From assembly GCF_937880195.1 (NCBI RefSeq), contig NZ_CALFLA010000035.1, forward strand, positions 1 through 50,694: a stretch of 50,694 nt of DNA. The letters run 5' to 3'. Below are positions 34,102 through 41,599 of this stretch, piece after piece. How positions within the stretch are numbered: the stretch's first letter is position 1; each line of letters begins with the position of its first letter. A program made the translations under genes and the position numbers. The DNA is from an uncultured Blautia sp. Lineage in GTDB: Bacteria; Bacillota; Clostridia; Lachnospirales; Lachnospiraceae. The notes under the pieces are model-generated. The model did no database searches and had not been told where the DNA came from. It was given only the letters and a program-made list of their open reading frames with translations.

Positions 34102-34124
34102 TTCGACAAATTTATTCTATTATA
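34102..34124 (-). promoter_or_regulatory. Promoter of the secreted MBL gene with Spo0A box
   Basis: On the minus strand TATAAT (34119-34124) is followed ten bases later by TGTCGAA (34102-34108), an exact Spo0A box near +1. A second match, TGCCGAA, occurs on the plus strand at 34076-34082. The arrangement mirrors the promoter at 1991-2031. Confidence 0.55.
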
Positions 34125-34149
34125 CACTATTTTGGGGATTTCATACAGA

Positions 34150-34167
34150 CTTAGAGAATTCTTTTAG
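34150..34167 (+). promoter_or_regulatory. Direct-repeat site 5 (permease operon)
   Basis: CTTAGAG-AATT-CTTTTAG lies about 90 nt before the first permease gene. A possible extended -10, TGG-TAAACT (34178-34183), is at offset 28, the same as at the kinase promoter. The site also lies close to the -35 region of the divergent MBL gene. Confidence 0.5.
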
Positions 34168-34254
34168 ATTCTGCTGGTAAACTGAAATTACTGTTAAAAG
34201 GAAAGGGCTGCTGTGAACAGAGGGGCAGTCTGAAAATTCAGGGAGTATATAAAA

Positions 34255-35118
34255 TTGACGACACATAAAAAAATACGAAAAAGAGAATATAAAGGAATTT
34301 TATTTCTGATTCCAAGTTTTGCCGGAGTGTGTGTGTTCTGGATCGTTCCTTATATGGACGTAATAAGAAGATCTTTTTTCAGCGCGGTCAGCGGAGAATT
34401 TACAGGGATCAGAAATTATGAAACCATATTTGAAAATCAGGCCTTTCGTCTGGCGGCAGGAAATACCCTTATGTTTTTTCTTGTATGTATTCCGCTGCTG
34501 GTGGCGCTGTCTCTTTTGATCGCAGTGCTTCTTACAAAACAGAAAAAGGCCATGCAGCTTCAAAAAAGCATGTTTCTGCTTCCAATGGCCATTCCGGTAG
34601 CTTCTGTGGTGCTTCTATGGAAGGTAATGTTTCACAGAAACGGGCTTCTGAACCATCTTCTGGCTCTTCTTTCCATTCAGGGAGTAGACTGGATGAATAC
34701 AGAGGCGTCTTTTGGCGTTTTGGTAGTCAGTTATCTGTGGAGAAATCTAGGATATGATATCGTTTTATGGGTGGCAGGCCTTGGGGCGATTCCTGCAGCT
34801 CTTTACGAGGCGGCCAGGGTGGACGGAGCCGGAGAGTGGAAATGTTTTATAAGCATTACCCTTCCAAACCTTCTCCCTTCTCTTTTTACCATAGTAGTAT
34901 TGTCTCTTTTAAACGGTTTTAAGGTATTCCGGGAGGCCTATCTGGTTGCAGGAGATTATCCTCAGGAAAACATGTATCTTCTCCAGCATCTTTTTAACAA
35001 CTGGTACAGGGATCTGTCTGTAGACAAAATGGCGGCTGCGGCAGTGGTGACAGGAGGAGTGATCCTGGGGCTGATCCTGCTTCTTCAAAAAGCATGGACG
35101 AAAGGAGAAGAAGGATGA
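34255..35118 (+). CDS. Sugar-type ABC transporter permease (MalF/UgpA-like)
   Basis: The 287-residue protein has six predicted membrane helices and the permease EAA loop 'EAARVDGAGEWKCFISITLP' (about 180-200), which contacts the ATPase. It is the MalF-like partner of the next gene. The start is TTG 34255 with GGGAG at 34241-34245. No ATPase gene is present in this operon or nearby in sugar-importer form, so a shared MsiK-type ATPase elsewhere is expected. The likely binding proteins are the two propeller fusions at 27431 and 29777, linked by a shared regulatory repeat. Confidence 0.9.
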   Translation: MTTHKKIRKREYKGILFLIPSFAGVCVFWIVPYMDVIRRSFFSAVSGEFTGIRNYETIFENQAFRLAAGNTLMFFLVCIPLLVALSLLIAVLLTKQKKAMQLQKSMFLLPMAIPVASVVLLWKVMFHRNGLLNHLLALLSIQGVDWMNTEASFGVLVVSYLWRNLGYDIVLWVAGLGAIPAALYEAARVDGAGEWKCFISITLPNLLPSLFTIVVLSLLNGFKVFREAYLVAGDYPQENMYLLQHLFNNWYRDLSVDKMAAAAVVTGGVILGLILLLQKAWTKGEEG

Positions 35119-35954
35119 TAAAAAAATTAATAAAAACCTTGGTGTTTCTTCTCGCCCTGGTAGCTGTTTTTCCTGTTCTTTTTCTTGCCTGTGGTTCTCT
35201 GATGGGCAAAGTGGAGCTGACGGAGCTTCTCTCTCCTGTACTGAATAACGGAGAAGGATTTGCCGGATGGAAGCTTCTGCCTTCCTATCCTACGCTGGCT
35301 GGATATGTGGAGCTTCTTCTGGATTCACCGGAATTTTTTGTCATGTTTTGGAATTCTGTAAAAATAACAGGATTTACCCTTGTGGGACAGATTCTTGTAG
35401 GAACTCCGGCAGCCTGGGGCTTTGCCAGATTTCGTTTCCCTGGAAAAAAACTTTTATTTACCATATATATCGCATTGATGATGATGCCTTTTCAGGTGAT
35501 GATGCTTAGCAATTACCTTGTTCTGGACAGTATGGGACTTTTGGACACGATTACAGGCATCGTTCTTCCTTCTGTATTTTCCACCTTTCCGGTTTTTCTG
35601 ATGTATCGTTTTTTTGAAGGGCTTCCAGAGGCGGTCATGGATTCTGCAAGGATTGACGGAGCAGGGGAGTGGAAAATCTTTTTTCGTATCGGGATCCCTC
35701 TTGGATCGCCGGGAATGATCTCGGCTCTGGTACTGGGATTTTTGGAATACTGGAATCTTATTGAACAGCCTATGGCATTTCTGAAAAGCAAAGAAAAATG
35801 GCCCCTTTCTCTGTATCTTCCCAATATCAGTACAGAACAGGCAGGAAGAGCGTTTGCAGCCTCCATGCTGGTGCTTCTTCCGGCAGTTCTTGTATTTTTA
35901 GCAGGGCAGGATTACCTGGAGCAGGGAATTATTTCAACAGCAGTGAAGGAGTAA
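35115..35954 (+). CDS. Sugar-type ABC transporter permease (MalG/UgpE-like)
   Basis: The 279-residue protein has six predicted helices and the EAA loop 'DSARIDGAGEWKIFFRIGIP'. It pairs with the preceding permease, overlapping it by four bases (ATGA at 35115-35118). ATG 35115 follows AGGAGAAGG directly; a longer start at 35094 lies inside the upstream gene and has no ribosome-binding site. Confidence 0.92.
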   Translation: MIKKLIKTLVFLLALVAVFPVLFLACGSLMGKVELTELLSPVLNNGEGFAGWKLLPSYPTLAGYVELLLDSPEFFVMFWNSVKITGFTLVGQILVGTPAAWGFARFRFPGKKLLFTIYIALMMMPFQVMMLSNYLVLDSMGLLDTITGIVLPSVFSTFPVFLMYRFFEGLPEAVMDSARIDGAGEWKIFFRIGIPLGSPGMISALVLGFLEYWNLIEQPMAFLKSKEKWPLSLYLPNISTEQAGRAFAASMLVLLPAVLVFLAGQDYLEQGIISTAVKE

Positions 35955-35960
35955 GAGAAA

Positions 35961-37391
35961 ATGGATCGAAAAAAATTATTGAAATGGTGCGCTTTGTTTT
36001 TCTGCGCCATGGTTTTATTTACATTTTTGTCAAGAGCCGCAGATTCTGTCAGTGTGGCAAAGGTCAGTGTGGCCGCGCCCCAGAATCAGGTGATCGTCCA
36101 TGCAGTAAATGGAACAGGAAAAATAAAAGGGACAAAAGAAACAGCAGTTTTTCTCCCTGAGGGGCAGAAGATCGCCCAGGTACATGTAAACGCCGGGGAG
36201 GCGGTAAAAAAAGGCCAGGTGCTTCTTACTCTTCTGGAAAGCAGCCTCAAAGAAAGCGCAGTGAAAAAGCAGGATGAAATCCAGGAGATTTCATTGAAGA
36301 TCGGCGATATCCAAAGCCAGAAGGATGTGGCGCAGCAGAAAAAGCAGTATGAGGCTTCCAGGGCTCAGGAGGATCTTGACACTGCTGTCAGTAATGGGGA
36401 TATTAATATTTCCAACGCCCAAAATGAACTGAATATTGCAAACCAGAGGCTGGCAGAATACAGGGAGGAAAAAGCCGCCAGAGAAAAAAAGAAGAATCAG
36501 GAACAGAACAATGGAGAAGCTGATTTTTCAGACGGAAACGCCCAGAATGATCTTACAGATGGAAACAACCTTATGGAACCGGAAGATAATTCCCAGGAAC
36601 AGGCGCTGATGGATGACGTACGGGCAAAAACAGAGGCCTTGAACCAGGTGATCATGAGTAGAAACCAGGAGGTAAAAGCTGCCGGACGAGCCAGACAGGA
36701 CGCATCCATCCCAGAAGCAAGAGACAGTACAGGGGAAACACTGGAAACACAGCTGATCCGCCTGAATGAGGAGCTGGAGGAGATCAACAGCCTCATTGAG
36801 AAAAAAGGTCAGGTGGAAGCCCCTTCTGACGGCGTAATAAAAAATCTTTCTGCGCAGTCTGGCGGACAGACGGCTCAGGATGCAGCGGCAGTTCTTTATG
36901 AACTGACAGGGGGGCTTATTATGGAAGGAAGTATTACAAAAGAGGATCTGGAATATGTTTCTGCAGGTTCTGTGGCCACTCTTACCGGAACAAGCGGAAC
37001 AGAGGTGGAAAACGTACAGGTTCAGTCAGTGCAGGAGGACAGCGCCAATCCTGGAACCTTTATTCTTACGGCCAGGGTTCCGGAAAGCAGCCTGACAGTA
37101 GGAGAAAGTGTGGATTTTGTAGTGGAAAAAAAGAATGGACCCTACAGCCTATGTGTTCCTTTATCTGCCCTTTATGGAACAGAGGGACAGGAGTATGTAT
37201 TTGTACAGGAAACAAGAGATTCTGTTCTTGGGGAGGTTCAGGTGGTACGGAAGGCTTTTGTGACAGTAAAGGAAAAGGATGAGTCCTGGGCGGCTCTTCA
37301 GGAAGGAAGCCTTTCTACAAGCCAGAAGGTGATCACAGGAACAGACAGAGAGATTGACGACGGCAGCCGGATCAGGCTGCAGGAATCATGA
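35961..37391 (+). CDS. HlyD/MacA-like adaptor protein in the permease operon
   Basis: The 476-residue protein has an N-terminal membrane helix (about 7-24), a lipoyl half 'EGQKIAQVHVNAGEAVKKGQ', a long coiled coil (about 95-275) broken by an Asn/Asp-rich insert (about 170-215), the second lipoyl half 'GQVEAPSDGVIKNLSAQSG' and a beta-barrel. This is an efflux-type adaptor, which is out of place next to sugar-importer permeases. It begins six nt after the MalG-like gene, with GGAG at 35947-35950, and its end overlaps the next gene by ATGA, so all four genes are one operon. Confidence 0.82.
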   Translation: MDRKKLLKWCALFFCAMVLFTFLSRAADSVSVAKVSVAAPQNQVIVHAVNGTGKIKGTKETAVFLPEGQKIAQVHVNAGEAVKKGQVLLTLLESSLKESAVKKQDEIQEISLKIGDIQSQKDVAQQKKQYEASRAQEDLDTAVSNGDINISNAQNELNIANQRLAEYREEKAAREKKKNQEQNNGEADFSDGNAQNDLTDGNNLMEPEDNSQEQALMDDVRAKTEALNQVIMSRNQEVKAAGRARQDASIPEARDSTGETLETQLIRLNEELEEINSLIEKKGQVEAPSDGVIKNLSAQSGGQTAQDAAAVLYELTGGLIMEGSITKEDLEYVSAGSVATLTGTSGTEVENVQVQSVQEDSANPGTFILTARVPESSLTVGESVDFVVEKKNGPYSLCVPLSALYGTEGQEYVFVQETRDSVLGEVQVVRKAFVTVKEKDESWAALQEGSLSTSQKVITGTDREIDDGSRIRLQES

Positions 37392-38392
37392 GGCTGAGAA
37401 AGGGACTTCCCAAAGGCTTTGGGAGATCCCTGATTCTGGGACTTCTTGTTTTGATCTTTTATGGAACGGCGGTTCTGTCTTACTGTCAGTTTCAGGCGGA
37501 ACCGTCAGAAGCTATATTTTTATCCGGTGAATATCTAAGTGCGGCACAGGGGGAAGAGATACTGAAATCTATGGAAAAAGCAGAAGAGAAAAGCGCGGTC
37601 TGCTTTTACTGGGATGGAGGGATCACAACTCTTCGTGATCCAGATTATGGAAGAAGCGCTCAGGTTATGGCAGGGGCGCTGGTTGGAGAAGGAAGACTGT
37701 ATGACTGGAGGCTTACCGGGCTTGGTAAAACAGACCGGGAGGGCTGCGTGATCGACATAGATACGGCAGAGAAGCTCTTTGGAACAAAAAAAGCAGAAGG
37801 GCGTTCTCTTATTATGAATGAAAAAACCTATCAGGTTCGTCAGGTGCTTCCGTGGAAGCAGAGAATGATTTTGACCCGTCCTCAGAATAAAGAGATTCTG
37901 TGCAGCAGAGTTTTTTTTAAGGGAATCGGCGTCTTGGGTGAAAAGACCTCTGATCAGTTTCTTATGGCATATGGCCTTTCGGGAACCGCTCTGGACACTG
38001 GATTTTTAAAAGGGGCCGCAGGCTTTTTTCTGATGCTGTTTCCGGCCGCTGTTTTTTTATTTCTGTTTAAAAAAGCATACAGGGAGGCAAAAAAGTATAA
38101 GGGGAAAGAAGCAGGCTTCTGGATATGGAGAGGCGCCTGCTTTATTCTTGCAGTTTGCGTTTTGGGATTTCTCTGGAATAAAATAGAAATTCCAAAGGAC
38201 TGGATTCCTTCTGTGTGGTCGGATTTTCAGTTCTGGCAGGATAAATTTAAAGAGGCAGGAGAAAATTTCCGCATGTTTCTTATGATGCCCAAAACAGTCC
38301 TGCAGGCAGAAAATATTTCCTCCTGCATTCGAACCGTGTTTTTTTCTGTCAGCGCCTTGATTTTCAGTTTTATGATGAAAATTTCTAATTGA
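37388..38392 (+). CDS. Membrane protein with MacB-core-like domain, no FtsX domain
   Basis: The 334-residue protein has an N-terminal helix (about 12-33), an outside domain (about 40-200), and three further hydrophobic stretches (about 206-226, 243-262 and 315-331). The outside domain contains 'GCVIDIDTAEKLFGTKKAEG' and 'KTYQVRQVL', which resembles the MacB core segment 'VALIDSNAAENLFAGENPV' of the permease at 24767. The last helices lack the FtsX signature. I infer a diverged MacB-core protein that may partner the adaptor at 35961. No named family is recognised. It is the last gene of the operon begun at 34255. Confidence 0.65.
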   Translation: MRLRKGLPKGFGRSLILGLLVLIFYGTAVLSYCQFQAEPSEAIFLSGEYLSAAQGEEILKSMEKAEEKSAVCFYWDGGITTLRDPDYGRSAQVMAGALVGEGRLYDWRLTGLGKTDREGCVIDIDTAEKLFGTKKAEGRSLIMNEKTYQVRQVLPWKQRMILTRPQNKEILCSRVFFKGIGVLGEKTSDQFLMAYGLSGTALDTGFLKGAAGFFLMLFPAAVFLFLFKKAYREAKKYKGKEAGFWIWRGACFILAVCVLGFLWNKIEIPKDWIPSVWSDFQFWQDKFKEAGENFRMFLMMPKTVLQAENISSCIRTVFFSVSALIFSFMMKISN

Positions 38393-38417
38393 GATACATA
38401 AAAAAATATGTTACACT
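38389..38417 (+). promoter_or_regulatory. Promoter of the degV-family gene
   Basis: TTGAGA (38389-38394) and TACACT (38412-38417) are 17 bp apart, about 45 nt before the ATG at 38464. The -35 overlaps the last codon of the upstream gene. Confidence 0.55.
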
Positions 38418-38463
38418 ATATCCAGCATGTATTTTTCAGGATAAAAAATAAGGAGAATGCAGT

Positions 38464-39333
38464 ATGGGAAAAATTGCTATAGTAACAGACAGCAACAGCG
38501 GCATTACACAGGATGAGGGAAGAACTCTTGGCGTTCACATCCTGCCGATGCCCTTTTATATTAACGAAGTGATGTATCTGGAGGGGGTTACTCTTTCCCA
38601 GGCGGAATTTTATCAGTTCCTTCAGAAGGACGAACCGATCTCCACTTCACAGCCGAATCCAGGAGAGGTATGCGGATTGTGGGATAGTCTTCTGGAAGAA
38701 TATGACGAAATCCTTCACATTCCCATGTCAAGCGGATTAAGCGCCTCCTGCGAAACAGCTATGGCTCTTGCAAGAGATTATGAGGGAAAAGTGCAGGTGG
38801 TGGACAACCAGCGGATTTCTGTTACACAGAGACAGTCCGTACTTGATGCCCTGACCCTTATAAAAGCAGGAAAAAACGCAGCACAGATCCGGGAGATCCT
38901 GGAAGCAGAGAAGCTGGAATCCAGCATTTATATTACTTTGGAAACACTGAAATACCTGAAAAAGGGCGGAAGGATCACCCCGGCTGCGGCAGCCATTGGT
39001 TCTGTTTTGAACTTAAAGCCGGTTTTGCAGATCCAGGGAGAGAAGCTGGACGCCTATTCTAAGGTGAGAGGCAAGAAACAGGCCAAGCGTGTGATGCTGA
39101 AAGCCATGAAAGAAGATCTGGACACCCGCTTTGCAGAATATGTAAAGAAGGGTGAAATGTGCCTGCAGATGGCATATACAGGCAATCGGGAGGAAGCAGA
39201 GGAATTTAAAGAAGAGGTTCAGGAAATGTTCCCTGGATTTGAGATCCACATGGATCCTCTTTCCTTAAGCGTTGCATGTCATATTGGTCATGGCGCTCTT
39301 GCAGTGGCATGTTCCAAAAAAGTTACAGTCTGA
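38464..39333 (+). CDS. DegV family protein (fatty-acid binding)
   Basis: The 289-residue protein has the DegV start 'KIAIVTDSNSGITQDEG', 'EPISTSQPNPGEV', 'HIPMSSGLSASCETA', 'VVDNQRISVTQ', and the C-terminal 'HIGHGALAVAC'. DegV/FakB proteins bind a fatty acid and present it to the kinase FakA for phosphorylation; no fakA is in this window. AAGGAG at 38450-38455 supports ATG 38464. It is followed 32 nt later by argS, apparently on the same transcript. Confidence 0.93.
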   Translation: MGKIAIVTDSNSGITQDEGRTLGVHILPMPFYINEVMYLEGVTLSQAEFYQFLQKDEPISTSQPNPGEVCGLWDSLLEEYDEILHIPMSSGLSASCETAMALARDYEGKVQVVDNQRISVTQRQSVLDALTLIKAGKNAAQIREILEAEKLESSIYITLETLKYLKKGGRITPAAAAIGSVLNLKPVLQIQGEKLDAYSKVRGKKQAKRVMLKAMKEDLDTRFAEYVKKGEMCLQMAYTGNREEAEEFKEEVQEMFPGFEIHMDPLSLSVACHIGHGALAVACSKKVTV

Positions 39334-39365
39334 ATGAAAAGAAAAAATACGAGGAGTCACAAGAC

Positions 39366-41132
39366 ATGAAGAAACTGATGGAGATTATGGCAGAGGAACT
39401 TTCCTTTGCTTTTGAAAAAGCCGGATATAATCCAGAATACGGTAAGGTTACGGTTTCCAACAGACCGGATCTTTGCGAATTCCAGTGCAACGGCGCAATG
39501 GCAGGAGCTAAGGCATATAAAAAAGCTCCTTTTATGATCGCAGATGATGTGGTTGCCCATTTGAAGGACAGCAGTGTGTTTTCTATGGCGGAGGTTGTAA
39601 AACCGGGATTTATCAACCTGAAAGTAAAAGAAGAATTTCTTGCTGATTATCTGAAAGAGATGGCGGAAGATCCTAAGTTTTCTGTTACTCAGGCAGAAGA
39701 TCCAAAGACCATTATGATAGATTACGGCGGACCAAATGTTGCCAAGCCTCTTCACGTAGGACACCTTCGTTCTGCTATTATAGGCGAAAGTATTAAGAGA
39801 ATCGGACGTTTTGTAGGTCATAAGGTGATCGGCGACGTGCATCTGGGAGACTGGGGGCTTCAGATGGGCCTGATTATTACAGAACTGAAGCACCGTAAAC
39901 CGGAGCTGGTATATTTTGACGACAGTTATCAGGGAGAATACCCCAAGGAAGCGCCGTTTACCATCAGCGAACTGGAAGAGATTTACCCCTGCGCAAGCGG
40001 AAAATCCAAGGAGGATGAGGAATATCGCAATGAGGCGCTGGAGGCAACCCACCTTCTTCAGCAGGGAAAACCGGGATATATGGCTCTCTGGAATCATATC
40101 ATGCAGGTTTCTGTTACAGACCTTAAGAGAAATTACGACAATCTGAACGTATCCTTTGATCTCTGGAAAAAGGAGTCTGACGCGCAGCCCTACATTCCGG
40201 ATATGATTCAGGCCATGAAGGATCAGGGCTTTGCTTATGAAGATCAGGGCGCCCTTGTAGTAGATGTAAAGGAGGAGACAGATACAAAAGAGATTCCTCC
40301 ATGTATGCTTTTGAAATCAGACGGAGCATCTCTTTACACAACTACAGATCTTGCAACCATCGTAGAGCGTATGAAGCTGTATGATCCTGATGAAATTCTT
40401 TATGTGGTAGATAAACGTCAGGAGCTTCATTTTATCCAGGTGTTCCGCTGCGCAAGAAAGACCGGCCTTGTAAAAGAAGATACGAAACTTTCTTTCCTGG
40501 GATTCGGCACTATGAACGGCAAGGACGGTAAGCCCTTTAAGACAAGAGAAGGCGGCGTAATGCGTCTGGAGCGTCTGATCGCTGATATTGACAGCGAAAT
40601 GTACCGCAAGATCGTAGAAAACCGCAGCGTCAAGGATAAGGATGCAACGGAAACTGCCGAGATCGTAGGCCTTTCTGCTATCAAGTACGGAGATCTTTCC
40701 AATCAGGCAACAAAGGATTATGTATTTGATATTGATAGATTTACTTCCTTTGAAGGAAATACAGGTCCTTATATCCTTTATACCATTGTTCGTATTAAGT
40801 CCATTCTGAACCGTTATACAGAGGAAGGCGGAAGCCTTGAGGATATTCAGCTTCTTCCTGCTGTAAACCAGAGCCAGAAGAATCTGATGCTGGAGCTGAC
40901 CAGATTTGGAACAACTGTAGAAAGCGCCTTTGAAGAAAAAGCGCCTCATAAGATCTGCGCTTATATTTATGAGGTTTCCAACGCGTTTAACAGCTTTTAC
41001 CATGAGACAAAGATTTTAAGCGAAGAGGATCAGGCTCAGAAGGAGTCCTACCTGAAGCTTTTGAGTATTACAAGAAATATTCTGGAAACAAGTATTGACC
41101 TTCTTGGTTTTTCTGCTCCAGAAAGAATGTAA
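39366..41132 (+). CDS. argS: Arginine--tRNA ligase
   Basis: Class I synthetase of 588 residues. The HIGH motif is HVGH at residues 130-133 in 'GPNVAKPLHVGHLRSAI'. The usual KMSKS position is replaced by 'GKPFKTREGGVMRL', as is normal in many ArgRS enzymes. The N-terminal domain (1-110) and C-terminal anticodon DALR domain are present. The start at 39366 is chosen because GAGGAG (39351-39356) precedes it; the open frame extends to 39276 inside degV but without a signal. The gene ends at a terminator followed by a MITE-like element. Confidence 0.95.
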   Translation: MKKLMEIMAEELSFAFEKAGYNPEYGKVTVSNRPDLCEFQCNGAMAGAKAYKKAPFMIADDVVAHLKDSSVFSMAEVVKPGFINLKVKEEFLADYLKEMAEDPKFSVTQAEDPKTIMIDYGGPNVAKPLHVGHLRSAIIGESIKRIGRFVGHKVIGDVHLGDWGLQMGLIITELKHRKPELVYFDDSYQGEYPKEAPFTISELEEIYPCASGKSKEDEEYRNEALEATHLLQQGKPGYMALWNHIMQVSVTDLKRNYDNLNVSFDLWKKESDAQPYIPDMIQAMKDQGFAYEDQGALVVDVKEETDTKEIPPCMLLKSDGASLYTTTDLATIVERMKLYDPDEILYVVDKRQELHFIQVFRCARKTGLVKEDTKLSFLGFGTMNGKDGKPFKTREGGVMRLERLIADIDSEMYRKIVENRSVKDKDATETAEIVGLSAIKYGDLSNQATKDYVFDIDRFTSFEGNTGPYILYTIVRIKSILNRYTEEGGSLEDIQLLPAVNQSQKNLMLELTRFGTTVESAFEEKAPHKICAYIYEVSNAFNSFYHETKILSEEDQAQKESYLKLLSITRNILETSIDLLGFSAPERM

Positions 41133-41163
41133 ATAAAAAAGGGAACATTTCCCTGACGTATAA

Positions 41164-41205
41164 AAATTCCTGCCATAAAGACCTTTGAGCTTTAGGCAGG
41201 AATTT
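41164..41205 (+). terminator. Terminator after argS
   Basis: AAATTCCTGCC (41164-41174) pairs perfectly with GGCAGGAATTT (41195-41205) around a 20-nt loop, followed by GTTGT. Its T-rich end coincides with the left flank of the MITE-like element, so insertion may have interrupted the original T-run. A weaker GGGAA/TTTCCC hairpin lies just before it. Confidence 0.75.
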
Positions 41206-41208
41206 GTT

Positions 41209-41381
41209 GTAACAGTTCAGACATGCACAAAGTCACAAAATTTGAGTTCAAACTTGTTTGAAAACGAAGATTTTTTGTGTACTTTGTATATGGCGTTCTG
41301 CCATAAGCGAGGATTTAGCCACGTATGTGGCGATATAAGCTGCGCAGCAGCTAATCCGAGCTGTTATGGCTGAACTGTTAC
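41209..41381. mobile_element. MITE-like palindromic element (about 173 nt) with terminal inverted repeats and flanking direct repeats
   Basis: The ends are GTAACAGTTCAG (41209-41220) and CTGAACTGTTAC (41370-41381), perfect 12-bp inverted repeats. The heptamer ATTTGTT flanks it at 41202-41208 and 41383-41389, a candidate target-site duplication. Inside are two long arms: one at 41222-41292 (ACAAAGT/ACTTTGT, CACAAAA/TTTTGTG, apex TTCAAAC/GTTTGAA) and one at 41301-41369 (CCATAA/TTATGG with inner GCCAC/GTGGC). The whole can fold as a three-way junction. No transposase is encoded; the 62-codon open frame across it is not a credible gene. It fills most of the gap between argS and the kinase. Confidence 0.75.
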
Positions 41382-41422
41382 GATTTGTTTATAAAATATT
41401 TAGATTTATTCAGAACAATCTG

Positions 41423-41431
41423 TGCTATAAT
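41423..41431 (+). promoter_or_regulatory. Extended -10 promoter of the kinase operon
   Basis: TGC followed by TATAAT (41426-41431) is a perfect extended -10, about 45 nt after the MITE-like element. No good -35 is seen. The leader to the kinase would be over 100 nt and contains the G10 tract. Confidence 0.6.
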
Positions 41432-41542
41432 AAAGCAACAGAGAATTTCTTTTTGCCGGAGTTCTTCCGGTATTTTCCCATTGAATGATTATGAAATAAA
41501 TAACAGAAACAATATAAGGGGGTAATAGGTTACGTCCTGTTA

Positions 41543-41552
41543 GGGGGGGGGG
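41543..41552 (+). repeat. Homopolymer of ten G residues before the kinase
   Basis: Ten consecutive Gs occur directly upstream of the kinase coding region and overlap its only plausible Shine-Dalgarno sequence (GGGGAG at 41549-41554). Such tracts are prone to length change; here that would alter ribosome-binding-site spacing. Confidence 0.8.
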
Positions 41553-41599
41553 AGTTTATCGATTTTACAGGAAGAATTATCAAAGAGCGGTATTTTATA

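Noticed and set aside
41185..41373. 62-codon open frame in the argS-kinase gap
   Set aside because: It is made almost entirely of the palindromic MITE-like element, starts in a terminator loop and has no ribosome-binding site.
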